The notes: generated from the sequence alone by a model not told the origin. Numbered from the stretch's first letter, positions 9,825 through 18,541 are shown. The stretch: 30,329 bases of DNA from Alphaproteobacteria bacterium (GCA_022425565.1 JAKMFG010000302.1:1-30329); one strand, 5' to 3'. Numbers and translations are program-made.

Positions 9825-11543
9825 TCAGTCTTCGTCGTCGTCCGATTCGCGCTTGGCAAGAGCCGCGCCGAGAATATCGCCGAGGCTTGCGCCGCTGTCG
9901 CTGGATCCATAGTCCTCGACGGCCTGCTTTTCCTCTGCAGTCTCGCGTGCCTTGATCGACAGGGTGAGCTTGCGGCTCTTTTTGTCGACATTGGTGATCA
10001 CCGCATCGACCTTCTCGCCAACGGCGAAACGGTCTGCGCGCTGTTCTGCACGGTCGCGGCTGAGATCCGCACGGCGGATGAAGCCGGTGAGCGACTCGCC
10101 GACGCTGACTTCGATGCCGTTTTCGGTGAGCTGTGTCACCGTACAGGTGACGACTTCGCCCTTGCGATGGCTGTCCATCTGACCGGCATACGGATCATCC
10201 GTGAGCTGCTTGATGCCAAGCGAGATCCGTTCCTTGTCGATGTCGATATCGAGGATCTTTGCCTTCACCATGTCGCCTTTGTTGAAGCCCTCAAGAGCGG
10301 CTTCACCAGTGGCTTCCCAGCTGATGTCGGAAAGGTGCACGAGACCGTCGATCTCCTCGGTCAGCCCGACAAACAGGCCAAACTCGGTGATGTTGCGAAT
10401 CTCTCCCTCGATCTCGGTGCCAGCCGGGTTGGCGGCACTGAAATCTTCCCACGGGTTGCCGCTGCACTGCTTGAGACCAAGCGAGATGCGGCGCTTGCCG
10501 AGGTCGACATCGAGAACCATTACTTCCACCTGCTGGCTGGTCGAGACGATCTTGCCAGGATGGACGTTCTTCTTGGTCCAGCTCATTTCCGAGACGTGTA
10601 CGAGACCTTCCACACCGGCTTCCAGCTCGACGAACGCGCCGTAGTCGGTGATGTTGGTGACGCGGCCTTCCAGCTTCGAGCCAATCGGGAACTTGCCCTC
10701 GACACTCTCCCACGGGTCGGACTGCAGCTGCTTCATGCCGAGCGAGATACGCTGAGTTTCCGGGTTGAAGCGGATAACCTGTACCTCGACGGTCTCGCCG
10801 ATCTGCAGGGCCTCGGACGGATGGCTGATGCGCTGCCATGCGATGTCGGTGACATGCAGCAGGCCGTCAACACCACCAAGGTCGACGAACGCACCATAAT
10901 CGGTGATGTTCTTGACCACACCCTGAAGAACCTGACCTTCCTGCAGGTTCGAGACCAGCTCGGACCGGGCTTCGGCGCGGGATTCTTCCAGAACGGCGCG
11001 GCGCGAGACAACGATGTTGCCACGGCGGCGGTCGATCTTGAGGATTTGGAACGGTTGCGGGGTGCCCATGAGTGGGCCGAGGTCACGGACCGGGCGGATG
11101 TCCACCTGGCTCCCCGGAAGGAAGGCGGTGGCGCCGGACAGGTCGACGGTAAAGCCACCCTTGACCTTGCCGAAGATGACGCCGGTGACGCGCTCCTGCT
11201 TTTCGAAGGATGCCTCGAGAACGCCCCATGCTTCTTCGCGGCGTGCCTTTTCGCGCGACAGCATGGCCTGGCCATTCTTGTCTTCCATGCGCTCGACATA
11301 GACTTCGAACTCGTCGCCAATATTGACGTCGGGCTCCTGGCCGGGCGTGGTCAGTTCCTTCAGCGGGATGCGGCCCTCGGACTTCAGGCCGACATCGATG
11401 ATGACGGCGTCGCCTTCCAGGCCGATAACAAAGCCGCGAACGACGCTACCTTCGATGTTGGTGTTCTCGCCAAAGCTCTCGGCGAGAAGATCGGCAAAGT
11501 TTTCGGATGCGGCGTCTGCCGCACTGGTGTTTTCGGATGTCAA
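9825..11543 (-). CDS. rpsA: 30S ribosomal protein S1
   Basis: S1 binds mRNA leaders on the 30S subunit and helps initiation. The 572-residue product carries six S1/OB-fold repeats from about residue 32 to 530. Repeats 3-5 have the diagnostic pattern NITDYGAFV...GLVHVSE-SW, and an acidic tail ends ESDDDED. The frame extends to 11594, but the best start is a TTG at 11541-11543: a GGAG lies 6 nt upstream and the family N-terminus (SENTSAADAASENFADLL) begins there. No ATG is available near that point. cmk lies 245 nt upstream on the same strand, the usual cmk-rpsA order. Confidence 0.95.
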   Translation of the reverse strand: MTSENTSAADAASENFADLLAESFGENTNIEGSVVRGFVIGLEGDAVIIDVGLKSEGRIPLKELTTPGQEPDVNIGDEFEVYVERMEDKNGQAMLSREKARREEAWGVLEASFEKQERVTGVIFGKVKGGFTVDLSGATAFLPGSQVDIRPVRDLGPLMGTPQPFQILKIDRRRGNIVVSRRAVLEESRAEARSELVSNLQEGQVLQGVVKNITDYGAFVDLGGVDGLLHVTDIAWQRISHPSEALQIGETVEVQVIRFNPETQRISLGMKQLQSDPWESVEGKFPIGSKLEGRVTNITDYGAFVELEAGVEGLVHVSEMSWTKKNVHPGKIVSTSQQVEVMVLDVDLGKRRISLGLKQCSGNPWEDFSAANPAGTEIEGEIRNITEFGLFVGLTEEIDGLVHLSDISWEATGEAALEGFNKGDMVKAKILDIDIDKERISLGIKQLTDDPYAGQMDSHRKGEVVTCTVTQLTENGIEVSVGESLTGFIRRADLSRDRAEQRADRFAVGEKVDAVITNVDKKSRKLTLSIKARETAEEKQAVEDYGSSDSGASLGDILGAALAKRESDDDED

Positions 11544-11549
11544 ATAAAT

Positions 11550-11553
11550 CTCC
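11550..11553 (-). promoter_or_regulatory. Ribosome binding site deciding the TTG start of rpsA
   Basis: GGAG on the minus strand, 6 nt before the TTG at 11541-11543. The only in-frame ATG lies 51 nt further upstream and lacks family similarity. Confidence 0.6.
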
Positions 11554-11788
11554 GTTTTCGCCTTCTGGTGCCTGTGCCGACGGTTGGCGCACACGGGCAG
11601 ATAATATCCTCAGCTGGCGATGAGGGCCGGACAAGCTGAACACGGTTTCCGCGGCTGCTTTTGGAAAAGCGTGGTGCCGATATCGGAAACCCGGGCCGGG
11701 TCTTTGGAGGCGAATGGTTGATTTGCCGCCAGCGGTTCCAGGTTTTGAATGGGATGCACGGCTGTTCAGTTGTCCGTACGCCCCGTTT

Positions 11789-12427
11789 TTATTCCGAGGA
11801 TTTTGCAATCTGGTCGACGGCAAGGGTGAAGACCCTGTCGGCGTCCATCATGGAGGTGTCGATCACAAACGCGTCGTCGGTCACCCTGAGCGGTGCCTTC
11901 GCGCGTTCCCGGTCGCGCCTGTCACGATCACGCATATCCTCGAGAACGTCGCGGAACATAACGGATTGTCCCTTGGCTTGCAACTCCCGGGTGCGGCGGT
12001 CCGCGCGCACTTCCATATCGGCGTCGATGAAGAATTTGAAGTCGGCGTCGGGCAGGATCACGCTGCCGATGTCACGGCCATCCAGAACCGCGCCGTTGCC
12101 ATGTGGCGGCTTCGTCGCAAAATCACGCTGCAATGCGGTAAAGGCGCTGCGCACCGCCGGCATCGTTGCGATGACCGACGCCATGCTGGCCACGGCATCG
12201 GTCCGTATTTCGGGGGAATTCGCAAGGCCCAGATCGAGGCTTTCTACTGCGGCAGCTGCCAGATTTTCTTCAGTTTTTTCAGGGGTTACGCCAGATTTCA
12301 GCAGATGCAAACCCAAGGCGCGGTACAGCGATCCGGTATCGAGATGGGCAAGATCGAAATGAAGGGCCAGCCGTTTGGCCAAAGTGCCCTTGCCGCTGGC
12401 AGCCGAGCCATCGACGGCGATAATCAT
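11789..12427 (-). CDS. cmk: Cytidylate kinase
   Basis: Cmk phosphorylates CMP and dCMP using ATP. The 212-residue protein begins MIIAVDGSAASGKGTLAKRL with the P-loop at about 7-15. It has the LDTGSLYRALGLH motif, the LDGRDIGSVILPDA segment typical of bacterial CMP kinases, and the ARG-rich LID region (RDRDRRDRERAKAPL). Its ATG overlaps the aroA stop by 4 nt. aroA-cmk-rpsA is a widely conserved bacterial order. Confidence 0.96.
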   Translation of the reverse strand: MIIAVDGSAASGKGTLAKRLALHFDLAHLDTGSLYRALGLHLLKSGVTPEKTEENLAAAAVESLDLGLANSPEIRTDAVASMASVIATMPAVRSAFTALQRDFATKPPHGNGAVLDGRDIGSVILPDADFKFFIDADMEVRADRRTRELQAKGQSVMFRDVLEDMRDRDRRDRERAKAPLRVTDDAFVIDTSMMDADRVFTLAVDQIAKSSE

Positions 12428-13779
12428 GTGTCACCGATGCTGGCCAGCGCCGCACCGCAGCTATTCATTATGGCGGCAAAGCCGGGGAAGCTGGTGTTGA
12501 TCGTCATGCAGCCGGTGACAGTGATCGGATCCGCGGACACCATGCCGAGTGTGAGGAAGGACATCGCGATCCGGTGGTCATGCTGCGAATCGATGGTCAT
12601 GCCGCCGGCGACCGGGCTGCCGGTCACGCTCATGCTGTCCTCGTCATAGGTAACGCTGCCACCAGCCGCGATGATGCCCTCGGCAACAACGGCGATACGG
12701 TCGGTCTCCTTGACCCGCAATTCGGCGACCCCGAACATTCTCGTGGTACCTTCGGCCTGTGTCGCGGCGACAGCAAGGATCGGATATTCGTCGATCATCG
12801 AGGCGGCGCGCTCGGCCGGAACATCGATTCCGCGAAGCTGGCTGTGGCGAACGCGAAGATCGGCGACGGTCTCGCCACCCTCGGTGCGCTCGTTGCTGAT
12901 CTCGATATCACCGCCCATTTCCTGAAGCGTGGTGATCAGGCCTGTGCGAAGCGGGTTCATGCCGATCCCGGGTATGGACAGGTCACTGCCCTCGGTGATG
13001 AGGGCTGCCACCATCGGAAAAGCCGCTGAAGACGGGTCGCGCGGCACGGCCACATCTGATGCCGTAAGCACCGCCTCGCCCTCAAGTTCGACAATATGGG
13101 TGCCATTGGCCTCGACGTTCTGGCGCACGGTGGCGCCAAAATGCCGAAGCATCGATTCGGTATGGTCGCGGGATGCATGTGGTTCGCGAACGACACTGGT
13201 GCCGCGCGCGTTCAGGCCGGCAAGAAGCACGGCCGACTTGATCTGCGCCGAGGCCACCTTGCTGGAATGGTCGGCGGCAAGAGGTGTGCGGGCCCCGGTG
13301 ATTGTGACCGGCAGCCGTCCGCCGTCGCGGGCTGTGACCTTGGCGCCCATGAGTTCAAGCGGGTCGGTGACGCGTGCCATTGGCCGGCGGCTGAGTGATT
13401 CATCGCCGCAGAATGTCGCCGTCACCGGTAGTCCGGCGACAACGCCCATCAGCAAGCGCACACCGGTGCCGCTGTTGCCAAGATCAAGTGGCGCTTCGGG
13501 CGATACGAGGCCAGCCGTGCCGACACCCGTGATGGTCCAGCCGCCGTCGCTGTCGTGAGTGATGCCGGCGCCAAGCGCCTGCATGGAGCGTCCGGTTGCC
13601 ATCACATCATCACCTTCCAGAAGTCCGGTGACACGTGTGGTGCCAATGGCAAGACCACCCAGAATGAAAGAGCGATGCGAGATCGATTTGTCACCGGGTA
13701 CATCGAACTGTCCGGTCAGGCCGCCATGATGGCCCGATGTCAGGATTTCGGAACGTGTCAGGTTGTTGTCGTTGGACAT
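12424..13779 (-). CDS. aroA: 3-phosphoshikimate 1-carboxyvinyltransferase (EPSP synthase)
   Basis: AroA joins shikimate 3-phosphate and phosphoenolpyruvate in the sixth step of the shikimate pathway. The 451-residue protein has the substrate-binding GDKSISHRSFILGGLA near residues 29-44, LDLGNSGTGVRLL near 98-110, and RVKETDRI, all conserved in the family. It is the first gene of the minus-strand block. The cmk start is embedded in its stop codon. The class I/II assignment is not made here. Confidence 0.96.
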   Translation of the reverse strand: MSNDNNLTRSEILTSGHHGGLTGQFDVPGDKSISHRSFILGGLAIGTTRVTGLLEGDDVMATGRSMQALGAGITHDSDGGWTITGVGTAGLVSPEAPLDLGNSGTGVRLLMGVVAGLPVTATFCGDESLSRRPMARVTDPLELMGAKVTARDGGRLPVTITGARTPLAADHSSKVASAQIKSAVLLAGLNARGTSVVREPHASRDHTESMLRHFGATVRQNVEANGTHIVELEGEAVLTASDVAVPRDPSSAAFPMVAALITEGSDLSIPGIGMNPLRTGLITTLQEMGGDIEISNERTEGGETVADLRVRHSQLRGIDVPAERAASMIDEYPILAVAATQAEGTTRMFGVAELRVKETDRIAVVAEGIIAAGGSVTYDEDSMSVTGSPVAGGMTIDSQHDHRIAMSFLTLGMVSADPITVTGCMTINTSFPGFAAIMNSCGAALASIGDT

Positions 13780-13844
13780 GAATTAAACCGTGTCTTGGCA
13801 GTGGCGCGCCGGCCCGAAACCGGTGATAGCTGACGCTTGGCGAA

Positions 13845-13874
13845 CAGATAGCATCCTTGACCGGCACGAGGCAA
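13845..13874 (-). promoter_or_regulatory. Putative promoter for aroA-cmk
   Basis: On the minus strand, TTGCCT (13869-13874) and TATCTG (13845-13850) are separated by 18 nt. A TG precedes the -10 in the extended position. The pair sits about 65 nt before the aroA ATG. Confidence 0.35.
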
Positions 13875-13942
13875 TCTCGCCGGTAAGTCTCGGCTTGCGC
13901 TGTCCATGAATGCGAGAAAAATGCACAGCTGGAAGAATTGCT

Positions 13943-13970
13943 TTGACAGCCATCAGAATTTGTATCAAAT
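13943..13970 (+). promoter_or_regulatory. Putative promoter for the FYDLN-acid protein gene
   Basis: A perfect TTGACA at 13943-13948 is followed after 16 nt by a weak -10 candidate TCAAAT (13965-13970). An alternative TATCAA would be too close. The rest of 13780-14038 holds only the divergent aroA promoter candidate. Confidence 0.3.
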
Positions 13971-14038
13971 CGCTGTTAATAAGGGGGCCACTTGCCAAAT
14001 TTCATAACGGCTCCCGTGTACAGAGCGTGGGTATTTTT

Positions 14039-14434
14039 ATGGCCAAGGCAGATCTCGGTTTGAAACGTACATGCCTGTCTTGTGGCATGCGTTATTATGA
14101 TTTCAACAGGACACCAATCATATGTCCCGGGTGCCAGACGGAGTTTGACCCCGAGGCGGTGATCCGCAGCCGGCGTGGCCGGGCGACCCCCAAAAGCGTA
14201 AAGGCAGCACAGGTGCCAGCGGTCGAGGCGGCCAACGAAGAGGCTGAAGAAGAAGTAGAGACCGCTGCCGATAACGGTGACAAAGCCGACTCGGATGACG
14301 CTGACATGGAATTCGACGAAGATAATGTCGATGATGACATCGACGCGGATTCTGATGATAGCGCCGGGCTGATCAGCAACGACCTGGACGAGGATGACGA
14401 TATCCTTCCCGGGATGCCGAAAGAAGACGAGTAA
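14039..14434 (+). CDS. FYDLN-acid domain protein (TIGR02300 family)
   Basis: The 131-residue protein has an N-terminal zinc-ribbon-like module with C12-x2-C15 and C29-x2-C32 around RYYDFNRTP. This is the signature of the alphaproteobacterial TIGR02300/FYDLN-acid family. A short basic linker (about 41-55) follows, and then a long strongly acidic tail rich in Asp and Glu to the end. The frame extends back to 13910, but family members start MAKADLGLKRTC, so the ATG at 14039 is used. The ribosome binding site is weak. Function is unknown in the family; the acidic tail could bind a basic partner (inference). The gene lies just upstream of tRNA-Ala. Confidence 0.9.
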   Translation: MAKADLGLKRTCLSCGMRYYDFNRTPIICPGCQTEFDPEAVIRSRRGRATPKSVKAAQVPAVEAANEEAEEEVETAADNGDKADSDDADMEFDEDNVDDDIDADSDDSAGLISNDLDEDDDILPGMPKEDE

Positions 14435-14437
14435 GGT

Positions 14438-14472
14438 CCTGCAAGGCGCGGCGTCTCCGCGGCGCATGCAGG
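14438..14472 (+). other. Stem-loop downstream of the FYDLN-acid gene
   Basis: CCTGCA (14438-14443) pairs with TGCAGG (14467-14472), and an inner CGCGG/CCGCG stem lies between them. No T-run follows, so it is a weak or Rho-assisted terminator at most, or an mRNA 3'-end structure. Confidence 0.35.
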
Positions 14473-14510
14473 CACTGGCTTCTTATCCTGTTTGGAAGCT
14501 TATTTTTTGC

Positions 14511-14539
14511 TTGCCCGGGGCCATGCTGCTGGGATAGAC
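14511..14539 (+). promoter_or_regulatory. Putative promoter for tRNA-Ala
   Basis: TTGCCC (14511-14516), a 17-nt spacer and ATAGAC (14534-14539) lie about 45 nt before the tRNA 5' end. This is a pattern match only. Confidence 0.35.
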
Positions 14540-14580
14540 AGTGGCTCCCCAGCGGCGACGCCGGGGCGAACGAGATATGG

Positions 14581-14656
<76 letters not shown>

Positions 14657-14664
14657 ACCTCGTT

Positions 14665-14697
14665 CAAAAAACAACCCGCCTTTCGGCGGGTTTTTTT
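14665..14697 (+). terminator. Rho-independent terminator after tRNA-Ala, possibly bidirectional
   Basis: An 8-bp stem (14673-14680 with 14685-14692) closes a TTTC loop and is followed by T-rich sequence to 14697. An A-run at 14666-14671 gives a T-run on the opposite strand, so the hairpin may also end ptsN transcription arriving from the right. Confidence 0.88.
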
Positions 14698-14757
14698 GTG
14701 CGTTGGATAGGCCTTGTCGTGCGACGGGCCTTCCGGCCAGCCCGGCTGGCAGCAATG

Positions 14758-15210
14758 TCAGGCGGCGACGATCTGAGGTTCTCCGAGCGCAGAGCGTATA
14801 TCGGAATCACTCTTTGCGTCGCGAAGCTGGACCTGTCTCTGGTGAAGAATTCTGGACATAGCATTGACGGTGGAGAGATATCCGTTGCTGTCGTCCTCAG
14901 TGCCGAGAACCAGAGCCATGACATCGACTGGCATATTATCAGGCGAGTCGAAGTCGACTGGCTGCTCCAGCGTCGCCAGCAATGTCACCGGGCGTTTGGC
15001 CGGTTCGAGAACCGCGTGCGGAAGTGCAAGACCGTTGCCAATGCCGGTGCTGCCCAGCTTTTCGCGCGAGATAATCGCGCTCAGGACCTTGCGGTCGCAA
15101 AGGCCAGCGTGAGCTGCAGCCAAAGCGCTGAGCTGTTGCAGCAGCTGCTTCTTGCTGGTGGCAGCAAGGCGGCACACCACGACGTCGGGCGTGAAGGTAG
15201 CTGTGGTCAT
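14758..15210 (-). CDS. ptsN: PTS IIA-like nitrogen-regulatory protein PtsN (EIIA-Ntr)
   Basis: PtsN is the terminal phosphoacceptor of the nitrogen phosphotransfer system, which signals rather than transports sugar. The 150-residue protein is a single EIIA-2 domain. The phosphorylated histidine is H65 in GIGNGLALPHAVL. The segment ALVLGTEDDSNGYLSTVNAMSRIL is of the expected type. In most proteobacteria ptsN follows rpoN and hpf; here lptB is the next gene and rpoN/hpf are absent from the gap. A strong promoter candidate lies 84 nt upstream. EI-Ntr and NPr are not in the window. Confidence 0.93.
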   Translation of the reverse strand: MTTATFTPDVVVCRLAATSKKQLLQQLSALAAAHAGLCDRKVLSAIISREKLGSTGIGNGLALPHAVLEPAKRPVTLLATLEQPVDFDSPDNMPVDVMALVLGTEDDSNGYLSTVNAMSRILHQRQVQLRDAKSDSDIRSALGEPQIVAA

Positions 15211-15293
15211 CAGTGGGCACCTGATTAAGGTTTGCCCGGGTTGGTGGTTTCAGGCCGTCTGGCGGCCCGGTCCACAACTCCGGAAAGCGCTGT

Positions 15294-15322
15294 TAGATAG
15301 AGCCGGCCATGCAGGGTGTCAA
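15294..15322 (-). promoter_or_regulatory. Strong sigma70-type promoter candidate for ptsN
   Basis: On the minus strand, TTGACA (15317-15322), exactly 17 nt, and TATCTA (15294-15299). It lies in the 142-nt gap between lptB and ptsN and suggests ptsN is transcribed on its own. Confidence 0.6.
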
Positions 15323-15352
15323 GCAATTTGCCGGCGTTCGGGCGACTGGTGG

Positions 15353-16171
15353 TCAGATGGTAAAGCGGTCGCCGAGATACACCTCGCGCACCCCGTGATG
15401 CTCGATCACCTCGTCCGGTGTCCCTTCCATCAGGACGGTGCCGTCATGGATGATATAGGTGCGATCGACAATATCCAGAGTTTCGCGGACATTGTGGTCG
15501 GTAATCAAAACACCAAGCCCGTGCATTTTGAGCTGGCCAATAAGATTTCGAATGTCAGTGAGCGCGATCGGATCGATGCCCGCAAGCGGCTCGTCGAGAA
15601 GAAGAAATGTCGGGCGCATTGCCAAAGCCCGCGCGATCTCGAGACGCCGCCGCTCACCACCCGACAGGTTTACGGACGATGTGTTGCGAAGGTGCGATAT
15701 CGAAAACTCGGCCATCAGATCCTCGAGGATGGCGTCGTGGTCGCTCTTTGTGCCGTCAGTTGTCTCCAGCACGGCCCGGATGTTCTGTTCCACCGTAAGG
15801 CCGCGGAAAATGCTCGATTCCTGGGGAAGGTATCCAAGTCCGAGTCGCGCCCTCTGGAACACGGGCAGTCCGGTGATATCGGTGCCGTCGAGTTGCACAT
15901 TTCCTTCGTCGGCAGGAAGAAGGCCAACCAGGATATGGAAGGTTGTGGTCTTGCCGGCGCCGTTGGGGCCCAGCAGACCGACAGCCTCGCCACGGCGAAG
16001 CTGCATCGACACGTTGCGCACCACGCGCTTCTTGTTGAAGCTCTTGCCGATGCCGCTGGCGACCAGGCCCTCGGTATGGGACACAAGGCGTGGCCGCGCA
16101 TTATCTGGCTCCCGACCTCCGGCCATTTGCCGTTCAAGGTCCGCCATTTTGTCGAAATTCGATGAACTCAT
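15353..16171 (-). CDS. lptB: LPS export ABC transporter ATP-binding protein LptB
   Basis: LptB is the ATPase that drives LPS extraction from the inner membrane with LptF/LptG. Walker A is GPNGAGKTT, about residues 68-76 from the chosen start. The ABC signature is NLSGGERRRLEIARA, Walker B is FLLLDEPLAGIDP, and the H-loop is ITDHNVRETL. The domain begins at about residue 35, so there is an N-terminal extension. Start candidates are GTG 16201, ATG 16171 and ATG 16147; none has a good ribosome binding site, and 16171 is a compromise. It is the last gene of rnd-lptC-lptA-lptB. Confidence 0.94.
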   Translation of the reverse strand: MSSSNFDKMADLERQMAGGREPDNARPRLVSHTEGLVASGIGKSFNKKRVVRNVSMQLRRGEAVGLLGPNGAGKTTTFHILVGLLPADEGNVQLDGTDITGLPVFQRARLGLGYLPQESSIFRGLTVEQNIRAVLETTDGTKSDHDAILEDLMAEFSISHLRNTSSVNLSGGERRRLEIARALAMRPTFLLLDEPLAGIDPIALTDIRNLIGQLKMHGLGVLITDHNVRETLDIVDRTYIIHDGTVLMEGTPDEVIEHHGVREVYLGDRFTI

Positions 16172-16300
16172 CGCGTCATGCCGTGCTTGTCTGATGCACA
16201 CTGTGTCTCTTGGTATCCATCATGACACAACGATCAGTCAACAGTTACCTGCCGGAAAATCCGGAAAAAAACGGGTTTTCCAGTCTTTGACAGGCAGTCC

Positions 16301-17113
16301 CTAGTTTGTGACCAGAACGCCGCTGACCCGTCCACCAGTGCCGGACGACAGCATGCGGCTGTTGCCGGACTTGAAATCAACTTCGGCGCGGCCGCCACTC
16401 ATGGTGCTCTCGCCATCTACGATCACGACATTGCCGGTCAGTGTGGCCTGCTCGGTCAGCGCATTATAGGTCGCGGCGTCCCCATCGGCCTTTCGGCCGG
16501 CCTCAGTTGTGACGGTCACGGCGCCTTCGGCATCTATGGTCTGCAGGCTTCCGTCACTGTCGAACAGGGCGACAAGCAGGTCGCCGGCGAACAGGCGGCC
16601 CGTCGAATCACGATAGACGGCATTGCCCCGCGCCGTCATCGTCTGGCTCTCGTCGTCTGCGGTCTGCAGCGTGATCAGCTTGTTGGCGGTGATGACCCCG
16701 CGCCGGCCCGTGACGCGTGCCTTTGGCCCATTGATGCTGTAATCCTGCCTAGTGATGTTGTAGACGAGCCTGCTTCCGGTTGCTTCGGTCGTCTCGTCCT
16801 CGAACGACACATCGCCAGTGGCTTCAACAACATCAATGTCCTGTGTTTCGGCATCTGGGTCGTAGCGTGCGACCAGAACGTCGCCGCGGATGGTCCGGGT
16901 GCCTTGGACAGCCACCGCATTGCCTGTTGCGGTATAGATGCCCTCGGTCTGGTTCCATTCCAGCAGATCATCTGCTTCGACGGTCATCGGCTCCGGGTTC
17001 TGCGCCAGAACTGCGCCGGAAAAAAGAAATGCTGTAGCGGCAATCCCGGCCAAAATGGCCAGCCAGTGCATCGCTCGGTCTTCGTTGCGGTTGGAAAATT
17101 CTACTCCGGCCAT
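16301..17113 (-). CDS. lptA: LPS transport periplasmic protein LptA (OstA-like)
   Basis: LptA forms the periplasmic bridge that carries LPS from LptC to LptD. The 270-residue protein has a signal peptide whose hydrophobic core lies at about 17-34 and ends SGAVLAQ. After it come the OstA-type beta-jellyroll repeats: MTVEADDLLEWNQTEGIYTATGNAVA at the start, TGDVSFEDET, RGNAVYRDS and TLTGNVVIVDGES. The start at 17113 has an AGGAG 11 nt upstream. A second ATG at 17071 would give a shorter signal peptide. It lies between lptC and lptB. Confidence 0.9.
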   Translation of the reverse strand: MAGVEFSNRNEDRAMHWLAILAGIAATAFLFSGAVLAQNPEPMTVEADDLLEWNQTEGIYTATGNAVAVQGTRTIRGDVLVARYDPDAETQDIDVVEATGDVSFEDETTEATGSRLVYNITRQDYSINGPKARVTGRRGVITANKLITLQTADDESQTMTARGNAVYRDSTGRLFAGDLLVALFDSDGSLQTIDAEGAVTVTTEAGRKADGDAATYNALTEQATLTGNVVIVDGESTMSGGRAEVDFKSGNSRMLSSGTGGRVSGVLVTN

Positions 17114-17171
17114 CTGCCCGTCATCTCCTCTTTCCTGCAGCCTGTCTGCGGTTGCAGGTCATACAAAAATT

Positions 17172-17819
17172 CTATTGCGCCTCGCCGACATCCCGCAAGG
17201 TCAATCGCGGTGAACCAGCGAAAATGATGCGGTCTCCACGCTCCATGACCTGCATGCTGTCGGCGACGATGACGCCGCTGTCATTTTCAACGCGGACCGT
17301 ATTCTCGCTGATCATCTCGCCAGCATCGAGGTTCGCAGTGATCGCCTGTGACGTCATGACAATTCCGGTGTCACGGCTTGTGATTACCACGTCACCTGCA
17401 AGATCAATCTCACCGCGCTGCGGAAAATAGACGCCCGTCAGAGATGTCAAATTGACTATATCGCCGGTGCTCTGTGTCAGTTCGGCGGCAGGGGCCGACA
17501 GGTCTACCTCGCCCGTATCACGTTCGCGCGCTGTATCGGCGGTAATTTCATAGGGTTCGCCACGGACCGTCTGGCCCCGATAGATGGCCCCTGTCAGTTC
17601 AACCTCGCCAGTCTCGTCAACCTTGATGTCGGTTACATCAAGGCGAATTTCGTCCTGCTCGTTAAACAGACCGAGCCAGAGCACTGTGACAAAGGAAAGG
17701 ATGATCCCGATCCCAACAAAAATAAGGCTGGTGCGGAATGGCTGACGCGAGTCGGCATCGGCGTGTTTCCGCGGAGTAAACCTGGGTATGCGGCTGGCAT
17801 CATCCTGTTGGTCTGTCAT
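17172..17819 (-). CDS. lptC: LPS export protein LptC
   Basis: LptC is a bitopic inner-membrane protein that passes LPS from the LptBFG transporter to LptA. The 215-residue protein has one membrane segment at about residues 30-50 (TSLIFVGIGIILSFVTVLW). A periplasmic domain follows with OstA-like repeats such as EVELTGAIYRGQT and GEIDLAGDVVITSRD. It starts 11 nt after the rnd stop and is followed 58 nt later by lptA. The assignment rests on topology plus its place in the cluster. Confidence 0.88.
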   Translation of the reverse strand: MTDQQDDASRIPRFTPRKHADADSRQPFRTSLIFVGIGIILSFVTVLWLGLFNEQDEIRLDVTDIKVDETGEVELTGAIYRGQTVRGEPYEITADTARERDTGEVDLSAPAAELTQSTGDIVNLTSLTGVYFPQRGEIDLAGDVVITSRDTGIVMTSQAITANLDAGEMISENTVRVENDSGVIVADSMQVMERGDRIIFAGSPRLTLRDVGEAQ

Positions 17820-17830
17820 CAGGATCCGCC

Positions 17831-18442
17831 CTAGTGATGGAAAATGTCGAGTTCGTCAAACCCGGCGAGGTCCATGCCGGCGCGGGTTGCGAGAAATTCA
17901 AAACAGGACTGTGCCATTGTGGTGCGTCCCTCCCGTTCCAGCATCACATCAAGACGTTCACGAAGCCGGTGCAGATGCAGAACATCGCTGGCTGCATAGT
18001 CCTGCTGTGCTTTTGACAGCTCCGCCGCGCCCCAGTCTGATGATTGTTGCTGCTTGGAAATCTCGACCCCGATCAGCTCCGAGCACAGATCCTTCAGGCC
18101 GTGGCGGTCGGTATAGGTGCGGCACAGCTTCGAGGCAATCTTCGTGCAATATACCGGGCCTGATACCGGACCGATGCCATGCATCAGGCTGGCGAGATCG
18201 AAGCGTGCGAAATGAAACAGCTTGGTCACGGAGGGGTCGGCGAGGAGTGCGGCGAGACGCGGTGACGGCTTTGCCGGCAGTCCGATTTTGACCAGATGCG
18301 CATCCCCGTCGCCAGATGACAGCTGCACAAGACAAAGCCTGTCACGAAGAGGGTTGAGCCCCATGGTCTCGGTATCGATGGCCACAGAAGCGCCGAAATC
18401 AATCCCGTCGGGAAGATCGTCATGATGCAGAAAAACAGCCAT
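17831..18442 (-). CDS. rnd: Ribonuclease D-type 3'-5' exonuclease (short form)
   Basis: This is a DEDDy-family exonuclease. D23 and E25 sit in AIDTETMGLNPLRDR, a second aspartate is in HFARFDLASL, and the Exo III motif is YAASDVLHLHRLRERL. At 203 residues it contains only the exonuclease domain. The HRDC domains of E. coli RNase D are absent, as is usual for the short alphaproteobacterial form found beside lptC. Likely role: trimming of stable RNA 3' ends (family knowledge). It is probably the first gene of the lpt operon. Confidence 0.88.
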   Translation of the reverse strand: MAVFLHHDDLPDGIDFGASVAIDTETMGLNPLRDRLCLVQLSSGDGDAHLVKIGLPAKPSPRLAALLADPSVTKLFHFARFDLASLMHGIGPVSGPVYCTKIASKLCRTYTDRHGLKDLCSELIGVEISKQQQSSDWGAAELSKAQQDYAASDVLHLHRLRERLDVMLEREGRTTMAQSCFEFLATRAGMDLAGFDELDIFHH

Positions 18443-18513
18443 TTGCCAGTCCGGCTCCGTGAATGTGGCGGGCTGGATTGCGGAACAGGAACGCCCCGCA
18501 AAGGCCCGAACCC

Positions 18514-18541
18514 ACTATAGAATGGCCACGCAATTTTGCCA
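18514..18541 (-). promoter_or_regulatory. Putative promoter for rnd-lptCAB
   Basis: On the minus strand, TGGCAA (18536-18541), 16 nt and TATAGT (18514-18519), about 70 nt before the rnd ATG. The rest of the 231-nt divergent spacer 18443-18673 shows nothing else I can name. Confidence 0.35.

Noticed and set aside
10167..11639. 490-residue open frame on the plus strand opposite rpsA
   Set aside because: It is the antisense shadow of the six S1 repeats in high-GC DNA. rpsA itself is unmistakable, and the antisense frame has no recognisable motif or ribosome binding site.
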